Assembly (NCBI RefSeq): GCF_014207705.1
Contig: NZ_JACHIU010000001.1
Span: 2,472,501-2,536,500, forward strand
DNA from: Sphaerisporangium rubeum
GTDB taxonomy: Bacteria; Actinomycetota; Actinomycetes; Streptosporangiales; Streptosporangiaceae
DNA length: 64,000 bases
Reading direction: 5' to 3'
Every line of letters starts with the position of its first letter. Position 1 is the first letter of the stretch. The notes beneath the pieces were generated by a model that did not search any database, was not told the origin of the DNA, and saw nothing but the letters and a program-made list of their open reading frames with translations. The position numbers and the translations under genes are program-made. This document shows, piece after piece, positions 30,597 through 38,488 of the stretch.

Positions 30597-31880
30597 TCAT
30601 GGGTGGTCCTGCGGGGTCTCGGTGGCGGGGTGGATCCGCCCGTTCGCCGTGACGGTCGCGACGCACCGGCCGGGGCCGTCCACGACGAGCGCGTCGTAGG
30701 GGTTGTGGCCGGCCGGGTCGACGGCGAACACGGCGAAGTCGCACCGCGATCCCGGTCCGAGGGTGCCGATGCGGCCGGGCCCTGACCCGAGCCCGAGCGC
30801 GTGCGCGCCGCCGGCGGTCGCGGCCTCCATCAGCCGCCGCGACAGGTCGGGGGAGCGGTAGCCCTGCCGCAGCGCGAGGTCGCGCAGCAGCCGCACGTCC
30901 TCCAGCAGGTCCAGGGACGGCGCCGAGGCCAGCGAGTCGGTGCCGACGGCGATCGGGCCGCCTTCCTCGAGCAGCGCGGCGATCGGTGGCCCTTCCAGGC
31001 CGAGCGCCTGGTTGGAGCGGGGGCACAGCGCCACGCTGACGCCGCGTTCGCGCAGCAGCGCGCGTTCGTCGTGGTCGAGGTGCACGCCGTGCGCGACGTG
31101 GCACTCCGGCCCGAGCAGGCCGACCGAGTCGAGGAACGCCACGGGGCCCTTGCCGGTGCCGCCGTCGCGCAGGATCTGGAAGTCGAACCCGAGGTCGCGC
31201 ACCAGCCGCGCGATCGGCCCGGTGCCGGACACGGTGTACTCGCGTTCGTGCAGCGACTCCAGCAGGTGGATGTGCTGCCGCAGCCCGAACGCGCGGCCGA
31301 GCACGGCGAGGTCGCCGAGCACCCCGGTGTCCAGGGTGTACGGCGAGTGCGGCGACAGGCCGAGCACCCCGAAGTCGCGCACCCTGCCGGTGAGGCGGTC
31401 GCGGCCGGTCGCCGTCCAGGTGGCATCGGTGTCGCCGAGGACCTCGAAGTAGGCGACGCCGCCGAGGCCGCACTCGCCGAGCACGGGAAGCGCCTCGGCG
31501 TCGGTCACGATGTCGGCGACCGCGGTCGTGCCGTGCCGCAGCGCCAGGCACGCACCCTCACGCGCGCTCGCGGCCCAGTCGGTGTCCCTGCTCGCCGCGT
31601 ACACCGCGTCGAACGCGGTCGACCAGTCCTCGAACGTGCCGTGCGGGTGCCGTCCCACCTCGGCCATCCGGGTGAACTGCAGGTGGGTGTGCGCGTTGAC
31701 CAGCCCCGCGACCATCACCCCCGGCCAGCGCAGCTCCTCGGCGTCGGGGTGGGTGGCCGTGATCTCACGGCGCGGCCCGGTGGCGAGCACCCTGCCGTGG
31801 CGTACGGCCACCGCGCCGTCACGGATCGGGGGACGGGAGATGGGGACGACCAGCGGTGCCGAGTGGATCACGGCACCCAT
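30597..31880 (-). CDS. Amidohydrolase (nucleobase/aminodeoxyfutalosine deaminase type)
   Basis: 427 residues, ATG at 31880 inside the end of the EcfT gene (13-bp overlap). Metal-dependent amidohydrolase: VAGLVNAHTHLQFTRM (HxH), HIHLLESLHERE, CHVAHGVHLD and IAVGTDSLASAPSLDLLEDV. The sequence is like the TrzN/chlorohydrolase and aminodeoxyfutalosine deaminase branch acting on amino-purine or pyrimidine rings. Operon position behind an ECF importer suggests it deaminates the imported compound or a related metabolite; a menaquinone-pathway role is possible, but no other mqn gene is in the window. Confidence 0.85.
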   Translation of the reverse strand: MGAVIHSAPLVVPISRPPIRDGAVAVRHGRVLATGPRREITATHPDAEELRWPGVMVAGLVNAHTHLQFTRMAEVGRHPHGTFEDWSTAFDAVYAASRDTDWAASAREGACLALRHGTTAVADIVTDAEALPVLGECGLGGVAYFEVLGDTDATWTATGRDRLTGRVRDFGVLGLSPHSPYTLDTGVLGDLAVLGRAFGLRQHIHLLESLHEREYTVSGTGPIARLVRDLGFDFQILRDGGTGKGPVAFLDSVGLLGPECHVAHGVHLDHDERALLRERGVSVALCPRSNQALGLEGPPIAALLEEGGPIAVGTDSLASAPSLDLLEDVRLLRDLALRQGYRSPDLSRRLMEAATAGGAHALGLGSGPGRIGTLGPGSRCDFAVFAVDPAGHNPYDALVVDGPGRCVATVTANGRIHPATETPQDHP

Positions 31881-32686
31881 ACGTTCTCCGTCAGTCCGAG
31901 GAACCGGGCCGCGACCATGCCGGCGGCGAGCGCCGCGAAGCCGGTGAGCACCAGCAGGTCGGCGCGGTCGAACGCCAGCTCGCGCATCCATGTGCGGTGC
32001 CTGCTGCCGCCGAAGCCGCGCAGGTCCATCGCGTTGGTGGTGTCCTCGGCGTCGATCAGCGCGTTGACGGTGACCGGGATGACGACCGGTTTCAGGGAGA
32101 TGAGCCGCTTCACCGGGTTGCGGCTGCCGCTGTGCTCGTACCCCCTGACGCGCTGCGCGTCGATGGTCTCGCGGAACGCGGCCCAGGTGGACGGCAGGAA
32201 CCGGAACGTGAGGTCCACACCGTAGGCGAGCCGCTGCGACAGGCCGAGCCGCGCGAACGCCACCCCGAGGTCCGACGGCGCGATGTTGAACGCCACGGGG
32301 AACCCGACCATGGCGAGGGACACGTACCGCACCAGCAGCGTCGCGGCGTACGACAGCGTGGCCCAGCTGATAACCGTACCGGTCAGGGGCACGGTGAAAA
32401 GCTCGGCGCCGGACGTGCGGGTGTCGGCGGTGGTCAGGATGCTGTTGGCGATCACGATCAGCGTGGAGAACGTCAGCATGAAGGCCCAGTTGGCGCGTAC
32501 TCCGCGCCACGGGATGCCCGCGGCGCGGTAGTACAGCAGCGCGACGGCCGCGCACGCCAGCACGGCGCGCAGGTCGTCGATCCCGGCCACGGCCACGAGG
32601 TAGAGCGCGGGCACAACCAGCAGCACGCGCGGGTCGCGGCGGCTGAGGAAGGAGCCCGCGCCGAGGTACCGGGGCGTGACATCCAC
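31868..32686 (-). CDS. ECF transporter transmembrane component EcfT
   Basis: 272 residues; ATG at 32686, four bases after the S-component stop. Five or six membrane helices, and in the cytosolic loop the coupling motif FPVAFNIAPSDLGVAFARLGLSQRLAYGV followed by AQRVRGYEHSG (ArgGly-containing EcfT coupling helix). It is the scaffold that joins the two ATPase domains to the substrate-binding S protein. Confidence 0.9.
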   Translation of the reverse strand: MDVTPRYLGAGSFLSRRDPRVLLVVPALYLVAVAGIDDLRAVLACAAVALLYYRAAGIPWRGVRANWAFMLTFSTLIVIANSILTTADTRTSGAELFTVPLTGTVISWATLSYAATLLVRYVSLAMVGFPVAFNIAPSDLGVAFARLGLSQRLAYGVDLTFRFLPSTWAAFRETIDAQRVRGYEHSGSRNPVKRLISLKPVVIPVTVNALIDAEDTTNAMDLRGFGGSRHRTWMRELAFDRADLLVLTGFAALAAGMVAARFLGLTENVWVP

Positions 32687-32690
32687 CTGG

Positions 32691-33263
32691 TTACCGTCCG
32701 GTCCGCTTCGACAGTGGCTCCCAGATCGCGTCCAGCGCCGGGGTGAGCACGACGACGGCGACGGCGTTGGCGAACAGCGCCGGCAGGTAGTTCAGCGTGA
32801 CGAACGTCTCGAAGCTGATGCCCTGCACCCAGATGTCGGTGATGACGAACAGCAGGCCGAGCGCGGTGGCGACCAGCGAGCCGATCGCGGTGACCAGCAG
32901 GCGTACCGCCTCACTGCGGCTCGGCCGGATGTAGGCGAAGATCAGCCCGGCGATCGCGCCGACGAGACCGTTGGCGACGCTCCAGTTCCAGTAGGTCAGG
33001 CCCGACCCCTGGATCAGGTCGATGATGACGTTGCCGACGAAGCCGACGAAGAAGCCGGCGATCACGCCGAACCGCTTGCCGAAGAACGGCACGAGCGCGA
33101 ACGCCGGTCGTACCGTGACGTTCTGCGTGCCGGGGATGATGAAGCTGAACAGGCCGAGCACGGCGTAGAGCGCCGCACCCACCGCGCCGAACACGACCGT
33201 GCGGGACGATATGGCGAACAACGGCTCACGGGGTGCGGTCGCACCCGCGCTTTCTGCGGTCAT
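32691..33263 (-). CDS. ECF transporter substrate-binding S component
   Basis: 190 residues with about six membrane helices (VVFGAVGAALYAVLGLFSFI, VRPAFALVPFFGKRFGVIAGFFVGFVGNVIIDL and others). It lies between the fused ATPase gene (ATGA overlap) and EcfT. The substrate is not deducible from the sequence alone; UPF0397/thiamine-precursor-like S proteins look alike. The amidohydrolase in the operon suggests a nitrogen heterocycle. Confidence 0.85.
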   Translation of the reverse strand: MTAESAGATAPREPLFAISSRTVVFGAVGAALYAVLGLFSFIIPGTQNVTVRPAFALVPFFGKRFGVIAGFFVGFVGNVIIDLIQGSGLTYWNWSVANGLVGAIAGLIFAYIRPSRSEAVRLLVTAIGSLVATALGLLFVITDIWVQGISFETFVTLNYLPALFANAVAVVVLTPALDAIWEPLSKRTGR

Positions 33264-34918
33264 GGGATGGTTCCTTCCTGGGGGGAGGGGTTGGAACGTG
33301 TGAGGGCCGGCAGGCCGCGGGCCAGGTCGAACGGGTGCGGCAGTGGCTCCGCCTCAGGCAGGTGCTCGCGTACCGCACGCACGAGGCTCGTGGCCCGCAG
33401 GCCGGCGCCGGACCAGACGTCCGCCGCGCGGGCCAGCGCGGCCGGCGCGGCGTCGGCGACGACGCGGCCGCCGTCCACCACGACGACACGGTCGGCGTAC
33501 GTCAGCGCCAGGTCGACGTCGTGGGTGATGAAGTAGACGCTCTCCACACCGTTCATGGCGAGCACGTGTCCCATGAACTCGGTGGTGGTGCGCAGGTCCT
33601 GACCCGCGGTCGGCTCGTCGAGCACCAGCGTGCGGGGCCGCATGGCGAGCGCCAGCGCCACGGTCAGGCGGCGCTGCTGGCCGAACGACAACGTGCGCGG
33701 CGGACGGTCGAGGATGTCCTCCTCACGGTCGAGCAGCATGGCCTTCAGCGCGGCGGCCGACTCCTCGGCGATCCGTGTGTCGTCGAAGCCGAGGTTGCGC
33801 GGCCCGAACGCCAGTTCCTGCCGCACGGTGGGGCTGAACAGCGACTGGCCGGGGTTCTGGAAGACGTACCCGAACGTGGTGGCGAGACTCAGCACCGACC
33901 GCTCTGCGACGGGGGAGCCGTCCACCAGCACCTCGCCGTCCCGCGCGGTGATCAGCCGGACGGCGGCGCGCAGCAGTGTGGACTTGCCGGCGCCGTTGGG
34001 GCCGAGCACCGCGACCCGCTGCGTCGCGCCGAGCGCGAGGTCCACGCCGGACAGCACGGTACGCGCGCCGTACCCGAGGCTCACCCCCCGGTACGAAAGT
34101 CGTGGCGCCGAGCCGGTGCCGTCCGCGCGCGGCGGCGGCACGGGGGACGGCGGCAGCTCGGCGGCGCGGTCCACGAGGGTGCCGAACGGCAGCTTGACAT
34201 GGCCGATCGGCGCGACCCGCAGGAAGCCGTCCACCGGTCCCTGGTAGCGGGTCGTGCCGCCGTCCAGGTGGAGCACCTCGGTGGGGGAGTAGGCCAGGAT
34301 CTCCTCGACGCGGTGCTCGACCACGATCGCCGCGCCGCCGTCGTCGACGAACCGCCGCACCTCACCCATCAGCCGCGCGCCGGCCGCCGGGTCGAGGTTG
34401 GCCAGTGGCTCGTCCACGATGACCACCCGGGGCCGCATGGCGAGCACACCGGCGAACGCCACCATCTGCAGCTCGCCGCCGCTCAGCTCGGCGGTCGCGC
34501 GGTCGAGCAGGTGCGTGACGCCGGTCCGCGCGGCGACGTCGTCGATCCTGCGCCTGATCTCGGCGCGCGGCAGGCCGAGGTTCTCCGGGCCGAAGGCGAT
34601 CTCGGCGGCCACGGTCGTGCCGACGATCTGCGTGCGGGGATCCTGCAACAGGGTGCCGACCATCGCGGACCGCTCACGGATGCTCTGCGCGGCGGCGGGC
34701 CGGCCGCCGATCAGCACCTCACCGGTGACGTCGGCGCGGTAGGAGTGCGGGATCAGGCCGTTGACCAGCCGCAACAGGGTGCTCTTGCCGCAGCCTGAGG
34801 GCCCGGTGACCAGGACCAGATCGCCGGGCCGCACGGTGAGGCTCAACGGGCCGAGCACGGCCCTGCCGGTCGAGCGGTAGCGGACCCCGGCGTCACGGAC
34901 CTCGATGAGCGCGGTCAT
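33260..34918 (-). CDS. Fused ECF transporter ATPase (two ATP-binding domains)
   Basis: 552 residues holding two complete ATPase domains, equivalent to EcfA1 plus EcfA2. Domain 1: GPSGCGKST, LSGGELQM, VVIVDEPLANLD. Domain 2: GPNGAGKST, LSFGQQRRLTV, TLVLDEPTAGQD. About 60 residues link them. First gene of the ECF operon; its 3' end overlaps the S-component start by 4 bp. Confidence 0.93.
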   Translation of the reverse strand: MTALIEVRDAGVRYRSTGRAVLGPLSLTVRPGDLVLVTGPSGCGKSTLLRLVNGLIPHSYRADVTGEVLIGGRPAAAQSIRERSAMVGTLLQDPRTQIVGTTVAAEIAFGPENLGLPRAEIRRRIDDVAARTGVTHLLDRATAELSGGELQMVAFAGVLAMRPRVVIVDEPLANLDPAAGARLMGEVRRFVDDGGAAIVVEHRVEEILAYSPTEVLHLDGGTTRYQGPVDGFLRVAPIGHVKLPFGTLVDRAAELPPSPVPPPRADGTGSAPRLSYRGVSLGYGARTVLSGVDLALGATQRVAVLGPNGAGKSTLLRAAVRLITARDGEVLVDGSPVAERSVLSLATTFGYVFQNPGQSLFSPTVRQELAFGPRNLGFDDTRIAEESAAALKAMLLDREEDILDRPPRTLSFGQQRRLTVALALAMRPRTLVLDEPTAGQDLRTTTEFMGHVLAMNGVESVYFITHDVDLALTYADRVVVVDGGRVVADAAPAALARAADVWSGAGLRATSLVRAVREHLPEAEPLPHPFDLARGLPALTRSNPSPQEGTIP

Positions 34919-35305
34919 GACACCGATCCCCTCCCCTCGCGTGCAGGGTCAATGTCCGTAGGAGATTAAAGGGGAGATCATCACCTAGTGCAATGAGCAG
35001 GAAGGATATGACAATCGCCGGTCGGAGTGACCGATTATCGGTTTTCGGCGCGCACAATAACCGGTCATTGAGACAGGAACGGTTAAATGATGACGCCAGG
35101 GTTTCGGACACATGTCGGACGACACCGCCGTACCCGCCGGGAGGACCGTGATTTTCCCTCACAGATCCGGCCGCGCCGGCCCGCCGCGCCTGACGGCGCA
35201 CGGCCCCGTGCGGCCGGCCGGACACGTCCCCGTCGGCTCCCCGTCGCCACAGTGGCCCTACCACATTCGGTGTGTGGACATACAACCCATATACGCTGAG
35301 GAGCG
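34919..35305. other. Divergent promoter region between the ECF operon and the phosphatase gene
   Basis: 387 bp without a credible gene. It holds an imperfect inverted repeat at 35028-35067 and an AT-richer patch at 34950-35090. I looked for conserved TPP, purine or cobalamin riboswitch cores on the minus strand before the ECF genes and saw none. Confidence 0.6.
35028..35067. promoter_or_regulatory. Inverted repeat TGACCGATTAT / ATAACCGGTCA
   Basis: Two 11-bp arms with one mismatch, 18 bp apart, 110-150 bp upstream of the ECF operon and 240 bp before the phosphatase gene. Could be an operator for either. Confidence 0.45.
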
Positions 35306-36160
35306 ATGAACGAACTCACGAGGTGGATAGAGCTGGACGGCGCCGTCAACGTGCGGGACCTCGGCGGTCTCCCCACCGAGGACGGCGGCACGACGAGGTT
35401 CGGCCGCGTCCTGCGCGGCGACAACCTCCAAGACCTCAGCGCGTCGGACGTCGAACGGCTGCTCAGCCGGTTCAAGCTCCGCGACGTGATCGACCTGCGG
35501 TCCCACGCCGAGGTGGACCTCGAAGGGCCGGGACCCCTCACACGGGTGCCTGACGTGACCATCCACCATCTGACGCTGTTCGCCGAAGGCGGCACCTACA
35601 CCGACGTCGAGGCCGACACCTCCGGCGTGCCGATCACCGGCACCGCCGCGGCCGAGGCCGGCGCGGCGGCGGCCCAGATCGACGCCGAGCGCGTGCTGCC
35701 GTGGCAGGGCCGCCACGAGGACAAGGTCGCCGAGGCCAGGGTCGTCGGCTTCTACAGCGCCTACCTGCGCGACCGGCCGGACTCGGTGCTCGCGGCCCTG
35801 CGCGTGCTCGCGTACGGCGACGGCGCGGCGCTCGTGCACTGCGCCGCCGGCAAGGACCGCACCGGCGTGGTGTCGGCGCTCGCGCTGTCGGTCGCGGGGG
35901 TCACCCGTGAGGCCATCGTGGCCGACTACGTCGCGACCGGTGACCGCATCGAGCCCATCCTCGGCCGCCTGCGGAGCAGCGCGACCTACCGCGACGACCT
36001 CGACTCGCGGCCCCCCGACAGCCACGTGCCACGGCCGGAGTACATGGACTTCTTCCTGCGGTCCCTGGACGAGCGCCACGACGGCCCGCTCGGCTGGCTC
36101 GCACGCAACGGCTGGACCGCCGCCGACGAGGCGGCGCTGCGCGCACGCCTGCTCGGCTGA
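35306..36160 (+). CDS. Tyrosine-protein phosphatase (PtpB-like)
   Basis: 284 residues. N-terminal NVRDLGGLPTEDGGTTRFGRVLRG, the helical insert typical of the mycobacterial PtpB group, and the catalytic loop HCAAGKDRTG with nucleophile Cys179; DYVATGDRIEPIL follows. The extended P-loop (CxxGKDRT) is characteristic of dual-specificity/lipid phosphatases of this family, which act on phosphotyrosine and often phosphoinositides. No secretion signal is present. Single gene, convergent with the PAC2 gene. Confidence 0.9.
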   Translation: MNELTRWIELDGAVNVRDLGGLPTEDGGTTRFGRVLRGDNLQDLSASDVERLLSRFKLRDVIDLRSHAEVDLEGPGPLTRVPDVTIHHLTLFAEGGTYTDVEADTSGVPITGTAAAEAGAAAAQIDAERVLPWQGRHEDKVAEARVVGFYSAYLRDRPDSVLAALRVLAYGDGAALVHCAAGKDRTGVVSALALSVAGVTREAIVADYVATGDRIEPILGRLRSSATYRDDLDSRPPDSHVPRPEYMDFFLRSLDERHDGPLGWLARNGWTAADEAALRARLLG

Positions 36161-36229
36161 CCGCCGGTCGAGAAGGCGCCGGCCTGCTCGGCCGCTCGCC
36201 GGTCCGGAACGCTCCGGAACGGCCGCCGG

Positions 36230-37135
36230 TCAGGAGTCGCTCTCGTCGCGCTCGGCGAGGAACCGCTCGAACTGCGCGGCCAGCTCGTCGCCGGTCGGCA
36301 TCGGCGTGGGCTCGGCCATGAGGTTCTCGTGCTCGGCGCCTGCGGTGAACGCGTCGTACTGCTGCTCCAGGCCCTTGATCGCGGTGGACAGCTCCTCGGA
36401 GGCGACGATCTGCTCCTCTATCTCGGCGGTGGTCTTGTCGGCCGCGTCCCGGAGGTTCTCCATCGGGAACACCAGCCCCGTGCTGCGGGTGACGGCCTCC
36501 AGAGCGGTCACCGCGGCCCGTGGGTACTCCGCCTGCGCCAGGTAGTGGGGGACGTGCACGGCGTACCCGAGCGCGTCGTGGCCCCGCGCGCCGAGGCGCA
36601 GCTCGATCAGCGCGGCGGCGCTCCCCGGCACCTGGATCTTGCCGAACGGGCTTCCCGGACCGCTGACCAGCTCCGGCTTGGTGCCGTGCGCGGTCACGCC
36701 GAGCGGCCGGGTGTGCGGGGCGGCCATGGGGATGCCGTGCACGGTGACCAGCTTGCCGACCTTGAGCCGGGTGGCGAGCGTGCCCACCGCCTCGGTGAAA
36801 AGCTCCCACTCGCGGTCGGGCTCCGGGCCGCTCATCACGAGGAACGGCGTCCCCGTGGTGTCGTGGGCCAGGCGCACCACGAGCTCGGGGGACTCGCAGT
36901 CGACCCACCGGTCGGTGTCGAACGTCATGATCGGGCGCCGTGACCGGTAGTCGAGGAGGCGGTCGACGTCGAACGTCGCCACCACCCGGTTCTCCAGTTC
37001 GGCGAGCAGGTGCCCGACTGCGAGCCGTCCGGCTCCTCCCGCGTCCACGAAGCCCTCGAAGTGGTACAGCAGCACCGGATCGCTCAGCTCGGGCACATCG
37101 CCGCTGAGCCGGTAAAGATCCGTCGGGTCGAACAC
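36230..37135 (-). CDS. PAC2 family protein (proteasome-assembly-chaperone-like)
   Basis: 301 residues starting at GTG 37135 (VFDPTDLYRL), the usual start of this family; no other start gives a better ribosome site. PAC2 features: LLYHFEGFVDAGGAGRLAVGHLL, ATFDVDRLLDYRSRRPIMTFD, FLVMSGPEPDREWELFTEAV, GIPMAAPHTRPLGVTAHGT and HVPHYLAQAEYPRAAVTALEA. A coiled, acidic C-terminus (TAEIEEQIVASEELSTAIKGLEQ) follows. Actinobacterial PAC2 proteins are conserved, cytosolic and of uncertain role; a proteasome link is only by homology to eukaryotic Pba1/2. Confidence 0.9.
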   Translation of the reverse strand: MFDPTDLYRLSGDVPELSDPVLLYHFEGFVDAGGAGRLAVGHLLAELENRVVATFDVDRLLDYRSRRPIMTFDTDRWVDCESPELVVRLAHDTTGTPFLVMSGPEPDREWELFTEAVGTLATRLKVGKLVTVHGIPMAAPHTRPLGVTAHGTKPELVSGPGSPFGKIQVPGSAAALIELRLGARGHDALGYAVHVPHYLAQAEYPRAAVTALEAVTRSTGLVFPMENLRDAADKTTAEIEEQIVASEELSTAIKGLEQQYDAFTAGAEHENLMAEPTPMPTGDELAAQFERFLAERDESDS

Positions 37136-37489
37136 CTTGGTCCCAGCCTTTCTATCGTCTCTGAAGAGAGAACCTATGGGATGCGCCGTCGATTCCGCCG
37201 GGCGAGTCCGCAGGTGCGCGTGGCCGGAGGCGGCCGTCCACGGCGGCAGGGCCCGCCGGGGCCCGTCCCGCGCGAAGGGGCCGGGAGGCGTCGTGGCGGC
37301 GGCCGGAGGGTTAGGGCCTGGCGGATATCGGGAATGGTCCACCGCGGAAAACGCCTGGCGCGGGACGTGGGTGAGTTCGCCCTTCACTCGGCTCACCGGG
37401 GGAAACTCCTGGTCGCGAAGGTGGGGACGGTTCGGGGGTGAGATAGGCGGCGACACGTTGTAGTTGCTGTGCATTTTTATTGCCATGAT
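37136..37489. other. Gene-free stretch between the PAC2 and terpene synthase genes
   Basis: 354 bp; purine-rich on the plus strand, no credible gene or clear hairpin. It must carry the divergent promoters; I cannot place boxes with confidence. Confidence 0.5.
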
Positions 37490-38488
37490 ATGGAGATGGC
37501 TGAAATAGCGCCGTCCGAGCTTGTTCTCCCGCGTTTGTCGTGCCCGTTCCCCAGTCTCGTCAACCCGCACGTGGCCGAGGTGAATCGGGAGACCTTCTCG
37601 TGGCTGGTGGCGAGCCGCATGATCAGCGACGCCGTCGAGCTGGACCGCTACCGCGAGGCGGCCTACGGCTGGCTCGGGGCCCGCACCTACCCCTACGCCG
37701 GTCCGGAGGAACTGCGCCTGGTCACCGACTGGTGCGTGTGGCTGTTCGCCTTCGACGACGCCTTCTGCGAGTCCGACCGGCGGGCCGCGGAGATCGCGCG
37801 TGCGCTGCCGCGACTGCTCGCCGTGCTGGACGATCCCGGCGCCGGCGACGAGCCGCACGACCCGTTCACCCGCGCCTTGCTCGACATCACCCTGCGCGTG
37901 GCCGCCGCGGGAACCCCCGACCAGCTCGACCGCTGGCGCTGGGTCACCAAGGACTACCTGTTCGCTCAGGTGTGGGAGGCGGCCAACCGCGAGGACGAGA
38001 TCGTGCCGACGTACGGCGACTACATCTTCATGCGCCGCAGGACCGGCGCCATGCTCACGGTGTTCGCGCTGATCGACGTGGCCACCGGCGAGCCGCTCAC
38101 CCCCGCCGAGTGGCGCCATCCCGACACACAGGCCATCACCCAGCAGGCCAACGACGTCGTCGTCTGGGACAACGACCTGCTGTCGTACGCCAAGGAGCGC
38201 GGCGGGGTCAACAGCCGCAACAACCTGGTCAGCGTGCTGTCGCAGGACCGGCACCGGTCGGTGCAGGAGGCGATGGACCACATCGGACGCATGCGGGACG
38301 AGGCGATCGGCGCCATGCAGGAGCTGCGCGCGCGGCTGGAGAAGCTCGGGTCCCCGGCGGTGGACGCCTACGTCCGCGGTCTCGAACACTGGATCAGCGG
38401 CAGCATCGACTACTCGCTCACCAGCACCCGCTACACCCGTGCCTGGAAGTCCCCGGCGGCGGCGCCGCCGATCTCCCCCATGGCGTAG
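37490..38488 (+). CDS. Class I terpene synthase
   Basis: 332 residues from ATG 37490 (37496 and GTG 37469 are alternatives; none has a good ribosome site, so a leaderless message is possible). Metal-binding motif FAFDDAFCESD with Asp89-Asp90 and Glu94 and the second motif NDLLSYAKE are both present, and RTGAMLTVF and RYTRAW (final RY pair) fit bacterial terpene cyclases that act on prenyl diphosphates. No prenyltransferase or P450 is adjacent, so the product is unknown. The last 58 bp overlap the end of the convergent NTPase gene. Confidence 0.92.
   Translation: MEMAEIAPSELVLPRLSCPFPSLVNPHVAEVNRETFSWLVASRMISDAVELDRYREAAYGWLGARTYPYAGPEELRLVTDWCVWLFAFDDAFCESDRRAAEIARALPRLLAVLDDPGAGDEPHDPFTRALLDITLRVAAAGTPDQLDRWRWVTKDYLFAQVWEAANREDEIVPTYGDYIFMRRRTGAMLTVFALIDVATGEPLTPAEWRHPDTQAITQQANDVVVWDNDLLSYAKERGGVNSRNNLVSVLSQDRHRSVQEAMDHIGRMRDEAIGAMQELRARLEKLGSPAVDAYVRGLEHWISGSIDYSLTSTRYTRAWKSPAAAPPISPMA

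Noticed and set aside
34919-35305. Riboswitch upstream of the ECF operon
   Set aside because: I looked for TPP, cobalamin and purine riboswitch cores on the minus strand and found no conserved block; only a short inverted repeat remains.
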